Assembly (NCBI GenBank): GCA_905221615.1
Contig: CAJNDT010003068.1
Coordinates: 1-64,000, forward strand
Direction: 5' to 3'
Length of the DNA: 64,000 nt
DNA from: Symbiodinium sp. CCMP2592
Taxonomy: Eukaryota; Sar; Dinophyceae; Suessiales; Symbiodiniaceae
Made by a program: the position numbers and the translations under genes. The notes beneath the pieces are model-generated. The model did no database searches. It saw nothing but the letters and a program-made list of their open reading frames with translations, and had not been told where the DNA came from. Shown in pieces: positions 50,960 to 62,316 of this stretch; the stretch's first letter is position 1; each line of letters begins with the position of its first letter.

Positions 50960-51767
50960 ATGGACTCTTGGGCTTCAGGGTTACTACTACCGTACGGACA
51001 GCTGCAGTGCAAAACTTACCAACTTAGCTCAACGGCCTTCTGATCCGTGCTTGCGCTGCCTTTGCTATGGATTACTAAGGTTCGACGGTCTTCGAGTTGT
51101 CGAGCTTCAAGGTAGTTTTCGCTGAGCCGGCTGGTCTACGACTTGTTGCAGGAAACCAGGGCATCTCTGGCATTTTGGCAACAACAAACCCCCAGGACTC
51201 AATGTATCCATATAGCGCGCCTTTACAGCGCCTTTGTAGGAACCCCTGTGAGGACTAAGTTGAGGGAACAGCTGTGAATCTCTGCAGACCCTCGTTTCAG
51301 GTCTTCATTGATGACTTGTGGGGCGACTGGTTTAGGGTTTAGGGTATCCCCTTGGCCGCCCAGACCCGGCACACCCAAGGCCTGAAACACAGAAAAACGA
51401 ACCAATCCAAAACCCTCGGCTCCTCCGTAAAGTACCATGGCACGCTGACCTGGGCGAACAAGGCTTTCTGCAGCTACTCACAGAAGCCATTTAACACCGA
51501 TTTCAAGATTAGGCAAGAAAAGGGAAGTTTGAGTAGGTTGAGGAAATGTGTAAGGCGATTATGTAGGCTCGGAGGCTCGGGATCACCGTGCAGTGCAGAG
51601 ACGTCACGCTGAATACTATGAACAAACTTCAGGGGGGCTCACAATTCGCTGGCGTTTCGCCCTAGACCTCCAGCACCTGGAACTCAATTCAACTTTGTGA
51701 AGCTGATCTTGTTCTTTTCAGCTACGGCCAGCGGGCAACAACATCAACAGTAGCAACAGCAAGAACC
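50960..51767. other. No gene seen
   Basis: Nothing recognised; a short TTTAGGG run at 51331-51345. Confidence 0.45.
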
Positions 51768-51845
51768 ACAACGATAATGACGATGACGATATGATGATAG
51801 TAATGCTGCTGATGATGATGAGGGATGATGACGACGATGATGATT
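51768..51845. repeat. GAT/GAC trinucleotide microsatellite
   Basis: Imperfect GATGATGACGATGAC repeats. Confidence 0.8.
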
Positions 51846-52666
51846 TGCGGTGTCATCTGGGACGCCTGTGTGCCCTGTATCGCCCTTTCATGCGTGTTGT
51901 CGGTTTTAAAGCTGATTAACAACGAGTCTAACAGACCTCAGAGATCTGCCTGAACTGCCGGGCTCTGTCCCGGCCAGCTGGAACGCAGTTTTTGATCATC
52001 GGGCGCTTAGCTAGGAGATCCAAGCAAGACTTACACGTAGGTTCTTGCTCAGTCAGCATCTTCGTCATGCACTGTCGCGCCTTAAGTGATCCTAAGTGTC
52101 TAGGGCTCGAGGACAGGTTTAGAGCTGACAATCTACTTTAGGGGTTCATGCTATTTGATGGTGGGGCTATGGGTAAGGGAGGCTAGCTCCCAGGACCCTC
52201 CTTGTACCCTCAAATAGGGGTATATGGTCCCAAATAGTGGGTACTTAGGGTCTGATAGAGGGTAGATAGAGGGTCTAGCTCATGTGAAGACAAGTTGCAG
52301 TCCAGCCAATTTCCCAACGCGAGGTCTGATTCGACATGGTCTCCCGGCACATGTGCATGACCCTCTCCTCAGCTCGACACATACAAGGCAACTCGGAAAA
52401 GCGTGTCAGAGCGAAAATGTCGAACCCACTTTGCATGTTGTCATTGAACCCACATACCCAGCGGGGCATCATGGAACCACACGGCATAAATGCACCACTT
52501 TGTGAGGATCATCTTCTCGCAACGTGGCGATGATGATCAGGGTTTTCAAACGTTGTACATTTTGTTAAAACAGGAAGCACAAAAACAAAGCTTCCAGTTG
52601 TCTTGCACTTGCTCAAATGGGGCCCTTTGGACACCCGGGCACTCGAAGAAAAAGTCGGCGTCTCCG
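51846..52666. other. No gene seen
   Basis: Open frames on both strands at 52275-52533 overlap and have no recognisable content. Confidence 0.4.
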
Positions 52667-52800
52667 GGCTGGGCTGGTACTGCGGTTGATGATATAAATC
52701 CTGCATAACCTTAAGGATCCTAAAGTATGGGAATTATGGTATATTCCTTATTATGGGTCATGCAGGATTTATATCATCAATCGTAGCCTGAACCCCAGCC
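52667..52800. mobile_element. Inverted-repeat element, GGTTGATGATATAAATCCTG arms
   Basis: Arms of about 45 bp (from GGCTGGGCTGGTAC through GATGATATAAATCCTGCAT) face their reverse complement ending at 52800, with a short AT-rich centre. Young-looking because the arms are well conserved. Confidence 0.75.
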
Positions 52801-53084
52801 TTTAGCATCACCACGGGGAACAAGCATAAAGAATCCCTGCAAGCAGCCGTCCTCTCAGTTGCATAATGATAGGTACATAGGTGGGAATATGAAATCAACG
52901 TTCAACTCTAGTCTAAAGGAAACCCCGACCCCCAAACTCAAAACCCTGAAGCGCTGAGCAAGGTGGCGGTCGACAAAGACCTGCAAGGCTTCAGCATAGT
53001 TGGCCTTGGTGGTGGAGAGCAGAGCAACCTACGACTCTCGTGGATATTGGAAGTCGGTCAAGCCGGTCCTACATACCAAAAACC
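52801..53084. other. No gene seen
   Basis: Nothing recognised. Confidence 0.5.
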
Positions 53085-53092
53085 CATATAGG

Positions 53093-53123
<31 letters not shown>

Positions 53124-53700
53124 GTATATATGCATATATGTATTAAATGTATATATGTATGTATGTATGTATATATATATACATATATATATAGACATGC
53201 ACATACACACATGCACATGTGCATGCGCATACGCATACACATATGCATACATATACACATCCACATACATGCATAAATACATACATAAAAACATCGTTAC
53301 AAACAGAAGTACATAAATACATATATACATGCATACATACGTACATACGTGCACACTACATACACACATACATACATACATACACACATACGTACATACA
53401 CAACACACATACATACATGCACACTTACTTACATACACACATGTTTATGTACGTATGTATGAAGGCATGACTGTATGAATGTATTTATGAATGTACGAAT
53501 GTATCACAAGTATGAATGTATGTATACGTACATATACATCGGTCTAGGTATGTATGCATGTATGCATGCATGTATGTGTGTACGTCTGCATGTATGCATT
53601 TATGTCTCGATGGTGTGAAATTATGGATGTGTGTGTGTAAGTATGTATGGTTTTATGTGTGCGTATGCATGTACGTATGTGCGTGTATATATAATATAAA
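53085..53700. repeat. Long compound TA/CATA/TATG microsatellite
   Basis: About 600 bp of ATAC/GTAT tetranucleotides, switching from CATA-rich to TATG-rich near 53460. Tyr/Ile/Cys/Met-only frames across it are artefacts. Confidence 0.9.
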
Positions 53701-54916
53701 TACACGCACATGTATGAAGAAGGAGACAGATGTTCGAGTGCTGCAAACCTCTTTCTGGATCTCTCACGAGCAAGACCAAGCCGCAGAACCTCAAACAACT
53801 TAAAGAACAAACAGCAAAGTGCAGAATAGGAAAACGCATACGGATCAACATTTCATTTCGAAACGGAGGCTGCGGCACATCTGGGAATGGGCACCAAAAG
53901 AGCCGGTGCAGGATACTCATGAGGATTCTGCATCTTAGAAGACCCATCCACGTGACTCGAAGGATACCATGTCTACTGCCAAGCAGAGCCAGGATCATCA
54001 CAGTGGACTGCCATCACACGATTGCCATCATCGTCATCACTCCACATCTCCGTCATCTGGAAACCACGTCCCACTCGCGACAGAAACGGCTTCGACTTGC
54101 AGCACAGCGTCCCACTGCGCAGTGCGTAGAGCAAGGTTTACTCCTTAGGGGCATCTGATAGGAGCCCGGGTCGGGAAGTGTCGAGTTGAGAGGTTCCGAA
54201 GCCTGCCTTAACTTTAGAACGACATTCCCTGTTTCAAGACCCATGTGAAGGACTTTCACTTTCAAAAACCTACTATCTACAAAACCATATGATTAAGGAC
54301 ATGATGAAGACTTTGACAGTCTCCGGATCGTGATAAACCCTGGGCTCTAGGTTTAAGATCCAGGATCGTGGGGAATACTCGCGATCCTCTATCAAAGAGA
54401 TGCAAACAGCCATGTTGGTGTTTCTTTCGCGTGATGCCATCTTGTGATCTGACTTAGGCTTTGCTTACGCCCCGTAAATGTCCACATGCCAGAAAACAAA
54501 AACCCTGAAAGCCCCATTGCCATAAGAGCCTCAACACAGGACACTGCGAAGTATGGGCATGACACTTGCGATCAACCCGAAAAGCCCGACCCAAAGTGAC
54601 AAAGTGTACGCGTGTAGGCACAAGTCACCAGTGTGGGCCGGTATATGAAGGGAGCAACGCTATAATAAACGTCGCGGTCGCATATCCCTACCGCTTCCGA
54701 GCGTGTTCGGCACCTTCCAACTCCAAGCTCGGAGCACGCACAATAGAAAGAGATTCAAACCTATGTGAATGTGTATGTGTACACATATTTATTTAGGCGA
54801 TATGTACCCATCTTAAACCCTACACCCTTTAAACCCTAAACCTAAATCTGCAACCTCAAAACCGACACCTCAGCGCAAACAAACCCTTGAATCCGAAAGC
54901 CTCAGTCCTTGAACAT
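53701..54916. other. No gene seen
   Basis: About 1.2 kb; small frames without recognisable domains, a few CCCTAAA words near 54820. Confidence 0.4.
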
Positions 54917-55060
54917 TACCTATAGTTTCCATTGGCTTAAGGGCTGCCATAAGGGTTACGATAAGGCTTCTTTGAGGGTTAATTTTAATGGTTACTATAA
55001 GGGTTACCTCTAGTCTCCATTGTTTTTCCTTCTTGGGTTCAACCAGTTTTGTACTGAGGA
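54917..55060. repeat. Partial CCTATAGTCTCCATTG-family elements
   Basis: Two direct partial ends (ACCTATAGTTTCCATTGG at 54918, ACCTCTAGTCTCCATTG at about 55006) plus the internal GGTTCAACCAGTTTT block seen inverted at 3541-3560. Confidence 0.5.
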
Positions 55061-55839
55061 TTCGGTAAGGCCCTCGCAACCAAAAGCAACTACAACGTAG
55101 ACTGCAGGTAAGCCCGGAACCCTACACCCTAAACCCTAAACCCTAAACAGGTAAGCCCGAAACCCTAGAGTGTTCAGGTTCAAGCATCCCAAGGATTGCA
55201 GCTTCTTGGTCCTCTGAGGTGGAAGTTTGCCCTCCTGTCGGGGATCAAGGCTCTTAGGATTTAGGCTTTAGGGTCTAGGCTGGGTCTAGGCTCTTCGGGT
55301 TTTTACAGATGATTGGGCTTAGGGTATGTAGGGCTCTGATCCGAGAGGTGGGTCTGTGTGGGTTCTCGGGTTTAGGCTTCTTGAAGAGCGGGGCTTCATG
55401 TTAGGGCGGTCTGCACAATAACGGTGCCCGGATTCTACGGGTTCACCACTACGCGGCCCTTTCTTTCCTGAGGGCTCCCACAAAAAAGTGGCAGGCCCCA
55501 GGATTGACAACTAATTGCGGGTTCAAGGCTGGCGGCTTGAAGTTGAGGGCTGAAAGGCTTTTGTCTAAGGCTTATGTAGGAACCCTGCTGTTGCTCAGGA
55601 AACATCTTTGAAGCAAGCGGAATGGAAGACTATGCGAAACGCCGTATGAGGGGTGAATGTACCCTCAACGAGATAAAGGCTCACATGGCGCACAAAATTA
55701 ATCCGGATTTAGGCGGTACCCCGATTCTGTCGATGGTACATGTAGGCCGACCCCGACTGACTTATCGGATTGACTCTGACTGACTCACTCTGATTAGCTT
55801 TCCCATATTCCTGATATTTCCTCTTTATGTAGATGTACA
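55061..55839. other. No gene seen; telomere-like words
   Basis: CCCTAAA words at 55120-55170 and TTTAGGG-like words at 55255-55330. Confidence 0.4.
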
Positions 55840-56226
<387 letters not shown>

Positions 56227-56431
56227 GATGTAGAGCATCGAGCTCCCCGAAGACATACTCCAATACCCCTACGATCCAAGCGAGCTCCATGCTCCTGTCC
56301 TTGTGTTGCTGTCTTTGCGCCGCCAGCCAACTCCCCAGTTTCACCTCGCCCTCCACATGCTTCGGGGGGACATCTGCGTGCCCTCATCGAAACAGCGACG
56401 AGAAAGAAGCAGTCTCGGGGTTTGGGATTCC
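56227..56431. other. No gene seen
   Basis: Nothing recognised outside repeat-driven frames. Confidence 0.4.
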
Positions 56432-56488
56432 TACCTTTCGTTAGTAGGGAATGGAAGCCATTCCTCCATTCCCTACTAACCAAAGGTA
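56432..56488. mobile_element. Compact hairpin of the GGTTAGTAGGGAATGG family
   Basis: TACCTTTCGTTAGTAGGGAA and its reverse complement are separated by only a few bases, giving a near-perfect 57-bp hairpin; same arms as at 1597-1685. Confidence 0.7.
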
Positions 56489-56699
56489 AGGATTTGGGTT
56501 TTGAAGTAGGAGTTCGAGATTTAAATCGACTCCTAAATCCTAAAACCCATTCAACCCCAGAACCCCTAAAGAGTAAACACCTAAACTGTAGGGCCCAGAG
56601 AAGCTTGCGGTTCTCAGAACGGCAGAGTCTTCCACGGGACGAGGAGTCGAGCCGGGGGGGGGGGTCGAGTTTAGTGTTTTGGGGCTATCGTTTCAAAGC

Positions 56700-56815
56700 T
56701 TAGGGTTTCGGGGTTTAGGGTTTAGGGGTTTAGGGTTTAGGGGTGTAGGGTTTTGGGGTTTAGGGTTCAGGGGTCTTAAGAGCTCAGGGTTTAGGGGTTT
56801 TGGGGTTCTGGGGTT
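56700..56815. repeat. Telomere-like tract (TTTAGGG/TTTAGGGG)
   Basis: GGGTTTAGGGGTTTAGGG words for about 115 bp. Confidence 0.8.
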
Positions 56816-57136
56816 TAGGAAATGCAGCATGAAACTTGAAGCTTACCTGTAGTACATGAACCCTACTGCTTCAGAAACTCCACAAGGGAACCATACTGCC
56901 GAAGGCAGTTTCTTCGGCTACAGGCCGGGTTCAGGGTGCAGTGGCAAAAGGAGACTGTCTTGCGAAAACATGACTCGGCCTACGACGCAATGTCAAACTC
57001 TACACCCGAACCCCTTGCCCAATCCTGGCATGCACGAACTACCCCAAGCCCAACATACACAACTACACAAGCTAAAATAAGATATGCACACAAAAAGCCC
57101 CTTCCAAACAGCCCACGCTAAACAGATACGCCGATA
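56816..57136. other. No gene seen
   Basis: Nothing recognised. Confidence 0.45.
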
Positions 57137-57275
57137 CTAAGCCAACGCCCTGCCTTCGCGCTTGACGAAGGAGCGGAGCCCTGCGAAATTGTCCTTCCAG
57201 CGCTGCTCCAGGGTTCTCTCGTCATAGGACAGGTCCTCAGGAAGCTTGGGCTCGCCAACTTGAGCCCCAAAGACT
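57137..57275 (-). CDS. Candidate exon, helicase-associated-repeat-like
   Basis: The minus strand reads VFGAQVGEPKLPEDLSYDER followed by TLEQRWKDNFAGLRSFVKRE, with coding-like composition inside otherwise AT-repeat sequence. The pattern W-x3-F-x2-L-x2-F-x4-G resembles helicase-associated (HA) repeats. An AG at about 57276 could be the acceptor; a donor may lie before the TAG at 57137. A second HA-like piece lies upstream on the same strand at 59945-60055. Confidence 0.4.
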
Positions 57276-57284
57276 CTATACATG

Positions 57285-57457
57285 TGTGCGTGTGTATATA
57301 TATATATATATACACGCATATACATACATGTGTGTGTTTGGCGTGTGTACATATAAGTAGAAATACAAGCATAAAACTACATAAACCACCAAAAGCGCAC
57401 AACACACAAACTTACAGCTAAGTATACATAAATAAAGGCATGAAAATCAACATATAT

Positions 57458-57497
<40 letters not shown>

Positions 57498-57540
57498 GGG
57501 TATACCTATCTATATAGATATGTATGTTATATTCTGTATG

Positions 57541-57588
<48 letters not shown>

Positions 57589-57605
57589 GTATGTATATGT
57601 ATCAC
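57285..57605. repeat. AT and TATG microsatellites
   Basis: Two (AT)n blocks (about 57460-57491 and 57545-57576) and a TATG block. Confidence 0.88.
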
Positions 57606-59714
57606 TAAAAGTATACACACAGAGGCATGTGTGTGTACGCATACTGTACAGACTGTCTAGACAGGCGCTGATGGCAGTTTCAAGGTAGCGTTTGGGAGGG
57701 CAGGCTACACTGCTTCTTTGAAATCCATGGGCTTCACGACTGAGGCAGAACGAGAACCGAAGATTACCGCCGACGACTGTGCAGCACATCAATCAGTCCT
57801 CCCTTTGGTGAGAATCCCTTTCCCTCTCTCTCTATACATATGACACACAAACTGTTTACTGAAGAGGAGTCTTTTCTGTGTTCATGTCCTTTGACAGTAT
57901 TTTCAAGAATGAGCGCTCCCCAAGTCACTGGAAACCCCTACAGAAAGACAACAGAACTGCCCGGACAATTAGACAGAAAACTTGCGCATATATGAAACGC
58001 GCATGCAGGAGCGATACGAGATTTGCTAGGACCGCTGCTAATCCCCCTCAAAATGATCAAAATGACAGCAGAATCCCGAATTCTTCCAGTCAGTGAACCC
58101 TAAACCCTAACCCCAAGTGCAGCCAAAGAATCTACCCCGAGGGCCTCCAGAAGACGCCTCGTGTAACGGGTGACAGTGGGCCCTTCGTGGTCTTACTATC
58201 CTAAGGTGTTGTTTAAGGCTTTAAGGCCTCGGGGTTTAGGGGCGTCAGGTCTAGTAGTAGTTTTGAGTCTTGAAGCTTCAGGGCTGAGGGTTTAGAGCCT
58301 GACGGGCTTTGGGCGATTTGGACTTCGGATTCTTCTGTTGTCTCTGTGATACCACAAAGGCAAACGCCAACAACACTTATCCCCAATTGCCAGCTATTTG
58401 TTGAGTGTTATAAGGATTCGAGCTTAGACTGTTGGACTGAGTACATGATCGCTGGCTTGTGGTTGGGGTCCAGAGACATATCAGTGTCTCTGGGTCCCTC
58501 GAGGGGCATCCCATTTTCAAAAGGTGAACATCAGTCTCAAAGATCACCAAACTAACGTGTTTAGCCGATTGCCTTATTGCGGCTCGCAGTTCACATTGAA
58601 TGCTCCGCTATGCGATGATGAATATTGACCATGTAATCGTCATTGCCGCTAGCGTTGTTACTATACTGTCAACATTTGCGACAATATATGCTGAACTATG
58701 CGGTGTAATACGTACCTCAAAAAGGAAACATTCCGAACCCTCGACTATGCTGATCTTTAAGTTCGGTTTCTTGGCATGTGCCGGGGTATTCACAATACAC
58801 GAGCGGCTGTTTCTCGCTCGCCTTGGGGGGACCAGCAATCATTTAATGGGACGAGGCTTTACGGCTTAGGGTTTAGGGTTTCGGTTCAGGGTCGCAAAAC
58901 TGCCCAGACTCGGCTCCCACAATGCAGGGGCCATGAGTACTTGCTCGAATAGTGTGTAGGTGGGTAAAGCATGCTATAGAGATATACGGACTAGAAAGGC
59001 GGCATTGCCATTGCTACCAATCATTGAGACCTTAGTGAGACCCCTTATCTCACATTTTCGAACACTCCAGCATGGCATCCCTGTAGCGGCAAACCCTCAG
59101 ATCTTCGTTAACGACTATGGTGCTTTGCTGCCTCAACCCAAAGCCCAAAATCCTAAACCCACAAAACCGGCCTAAACCCAAACTGCAAACGGGTTGAAAG
59201 CTGGCCTCTTCGCTTTCGTCAGCTTCTCCTTCTTGCTAGCAGCCTTTGGGGCCAACAGAATAGCAGGATCGTATTGCTCGGTTCACAAGGTTGAGGGTTG
59301 CTCTGGTGTATAATTTCAGAAACTGATTATTGAGATTGTGTATATAGGGTCGCAGGCGTTTATGGGATGGGTGATAGGGTTACGGTTCCATCTCCAACAG
59401 CATCCTAATCACTAGCAAGCAGTGGCGTGGCTCAAATACATAGACCGTCCAGCAACTCATTCAGGAAACATAAACTGTGAACCCTTAAGCCAAAAGTCAT
59501 TCAACCACCAGCCTTAAACCCTCAAAGCCTAAAGCCTGAAAGCCCCGCCCTTGACTTACGATGTATCCCAAACCCTAACCTTCCCTGAAACCCCCAAAGC
59601 CAAACTTCAAAACCCAAAAGCTCTGGGCGTGAACCACAAATCCTGGAACCGCCTTTCGGGGAGGTTATAGTAGAATTATGTACTACTATATTCGCGGACA
59701 TAAACCCCAAATCC
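57606..59714. other. No supported gene
   Basis: About 2.1 kb. A hydrophobic plus-strand frame at 58600-58869 and an equally protein-like minus-strand frame over the same bases (58608-58838) cannot be separated. Telomere-like words at 58863-58880. Confidence 0.35.
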
Positions 59715-59774
59715 TGCATCTAGCAGCTTTTTGCTTCCTCAGCCATTTCAGCAAGGACTCGATGTCGCAGTCTC
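59715..59774 (-). CDS. Weak candidate exon
   Basis: A strong acceptor-like stretch (CTTTCCGTTTCCTCACACC then GCAG, ending 59775) precedes a short helical frame, DCDIESLLKWLRKQKAAR. It lies between the two HA-like pieces on the same strand and might belong to the same gene. Confidence 0.25.
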
Positions 59775-59944
59775 CTGCGCGGTGTGAGGAAACGGAAAGT
59801 TAGCAGTAGGGTTGATTATAGTTATACATAATTGGATTTCGGAAGCTTACTGCGCAAGTCCCTTGAAGGGATACTATGGAGGAGGATTTCAGTTAATTAC
59901 TACCAAGTCGGCAATCCACTGCGCAGCTAATCTAAGCACTCATT

Positions 59945-60055
59945 GCGCATGCCCTCGCTGGCAGCGCGATTTGAAGGCTCCTTCACGCGCACGGTAGGCA
60001 AGCAGCTGTCCGTATCGGTGGTCCCACTCCTCGATGAGTTTGTGGCTTGGGCTTT
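59945..60055 (-). CDS. Candidate exon, helicase-associated-repeat-like
   Basis: The minus strand reads KSPSHKLIEEWDHRYGQLLA followed by YRAREGAF. The W-x3-Y-x2-L-x2-Y-x4-G spacing matches the HA-like piece at 57137-57275. AG acceptors occur just upstream (about 60058). Confidence 0.35.
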
Positions 60056-61299
60056 TCCACGTATAGTGATAGTGTAGTTCAAACTTCGACATCGAAAATA
60101 GATGAGTGTTGGCTTAACAGTACCGCATAATTTATTCTCGGTCTCAGGTGACACGCTTACACCACATGAGTACTTTCACGCGTAATTCGAACCCCAACTT
60201 CGAGGCCAAGCACAAACGCTTGATTCCACATTCAGCAGTAGTAAATGCCCTTGTTTCTTCGATTTTTAGATACGGCCTTGGTTTCCCTTCTAGTGGCCTG
60301 GCGCTAAGGACTCAAGGAAGCGAAACTGTGCAGGCGCCTCGTCTTTCTGCCTCGCCGGCCTTTTCGTGTTTGGGAGGACACCGACGCCCAGCTCCTGGTT
60401 CAGGGCTGAATACCCTTGCCCCCAAAAAGGTTGACCATTTTAATTAGAGTAGGATTATATACGCCCCAAAACGCTAAAGGCTGTTAAAGGTTACTTACTC
60501 AGACCCTAATTAGCCTTCAAGGTCGACAGAGATTCAATGCAAAAGGAACTGCGAAGGGCTGTCGACGCTTGGAGGTTCCAGGTCCCATCATGCAGACCCG
60601 GCAAACCAATGTCAGAACCCTAAGCCGTGATATGCCCTGTTAACCGGACGATTCGGGGATGAAAGCAGAGAGAGCTCCCATGATGTGTAGGGCAGGGGCT
60701 CCGCAGCTCGCAATGTTAGAATCACGGCTAATGTCTAGGGTTGAGGTTTTAGGGCTGAGGGTTTGGGGCTAATTGGGTTTTGGGTTTCTTTCGGGCTCTT
60801 GACAGCTTCAGGTAGATGGGAGCTGACACAAGAGCGGCTAGCGATTAATCGTTCAAGGCCGCAACGTCTTCATTGCTCTTGAATTTCAAGTTGACCTTTC
60901 TGGCTAGGTAGCCTTGCATTGGCCTTGGGACCGATGTGAGTACAGGATTGATCTGTTGCAAACGGAGGAGATACCCCAGTACTTGCAACTGTTGCTTTCC
61001 GTCGCTATGTCCCTGATGATGATGACAATGAAGAAAGAGCTGGTGATAACACTGACAAATCAATGTAAGTCTGCTCGGCATGAATGCGAGTGCCTCATTT
61101 ACGAAATGATTTCATACTACCGCTACCAGCATTAGCAAAAACTCTGTGTTCGTTTGTAAGGAGTTACACAAAAGATATCACGTAACGGGCAGATTGCAAG
61201 CAATATGCGATCATTATTCCGGAAACCTGAATAAAGCTCTTTACCAAGAACCCAATTACATCTAATTACATAGTTTCGGACGCTGGGCCACCGCGAAAC
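60056..61299. other. No gene seen
   Basis: Short frames only; nothing recognised. Confidence 0.4.
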
Positions 61300-61490
61300 C
61301 CTAAAACTTATACCTTTAACCCTTATAAACCATAAAATCTTATACTCTAAACCTCTGAACCCTTAAACCCCGAAACCTCCATACGTAAACCCTAAGCCCC
61401 TAAACCTCGTGATCCCCTAAACGCCCGAATCCCCCAATCCAAACCCCCTGAACCCCTAAAATCCCTAAACCACTGACACCTAAATCCTCC
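61300..61490. repeat. Degenerate telomere-like tract (CCCTAAA)
   Basis: CCCTAAAC/CCCCTAAAC words with many substitutions. Confidence 0.65.
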
Positions 61491-61509
61491 AAAAATACCG
61501 AAATCCCGA

Positions 61510-61625
61510 AAAATCCTGAAAAGCTGTCCTCCAAGCGCTCGAAGCGGCGACTCTGGAGCTCCTTCACCCAAGCCCGATTCTCGTTTTCGTGGGTCTTCGG
61601 AGGGGCCTTCATCAGTAGAGTTTTG
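61510..61625 (-). CDS. Weak candidate exon
   Basis: The minus strand reads APPKTHENENRAWVKELQSR followed by RFERLEDSF, a charged helical stretch. No clear splice sites; listed because it lies in line with the other minus-strand pieces. Confidence 0.25.
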
Positions 61626-61814
61626 TTGAAGGAGGTTTGGTTTCGCATATTTTAAAGAATAGATAGGTAGACAGAGAGCTAGACCGATAGATCGTAGATC
61701 GTTAGATAGATAGCTACTGGTGTGAGGAAGTCTTCTGGCGATAGTGTTATTCTTTAGTCAGATCCAAGCAAGCGGGAAAACCCATCTGCGAACTGCGACT
61801 AGAAATCTTAGGTC

Positions 61815-62154
61815 TTAAGGCTGTGTTGCACGAAATGCACTCCGTGCCCGAGTTGCCAAAATAGCAAGGAGTTCGGGAGTTATCTGGCCATAGGATGTGA
61901 TCCGAAAACAGCTTCCAACCCCTTCACTGAAACCGGCAGGGCAACCGTTGAGCCCGGCATCACGAACAACATGGTAGAGAGTTCTTACAACGTTGCGCGG
62001 AAAAACGCTGTCTCCTTTGCCCGCCTGGACCACGTATCTTTGCCTCTCAACAAAGCCATGCCGTGAGTGGCAGTGCCGGCCAGCTTTTGTAGCATGCGTT
62101 TGTAGACAGCTACGGTGCTGGGCGGCTTGAAGGGCCCCATCTTAGCTTCCGTCC
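61815..62154 (-). pseudogene. Possible decayed coding region
   Basis: Two minus-strand frames in succession look protein-like (PPSTVAVYKRMLQKLAGTATH, about 62100, then FPRNVVRTLYHVVRDAGLNG, about 61960) but are out of frame with each other and with the exon candidate at 62155-62316. A frameshifted gene remnant or unrecognised introns would both fit. Confidence 0.25.
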
Positions 62155-62316
62155 TCAACATCTTTCTGTGATGTCCTTGAAGATGGTGGTGGGGGCTCCC
62201 TTCCCAAGCCACGCCTCAGCCACTTTGGCCTGCAAAGCCTCCAGGGCGGTGGCATGCTTGGCTTTCTCCGGGCCGGCCCGCTCCAGGTCTTGGAGGTCCT
62301 GTTGTGGCCAGCCCTT
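62155..62316 (-). CDS. Candidate exon, helical, unknown
   Basis: Preceded by a consensus-like acceptor (CAGTTTCCTTTGCAG ending 62317). The frame reads GWPQQDLQDLERAGPEKAKH, then an Ala/Leu-rich helix, to a stop at 62155. No family recognised. Confidence 0.38.
   Translation of the reverse strand, partial: KGWPQQDLQDLERAGPEKAKHATALEALQAKVAEAWLGKGAPTTIFKDITERC

Noticed and set aside
53040..53470. Tyr/Ile/Cys/Met-rich frames on both strands
   Set aside because: Translation of the CATA/TATG microsatellite.
58600..58869. Hydrophobic frame that could be a membrane protein exon
   Set aside because: The opposite strand is equally open and protein-like; no start, splice or domain support.
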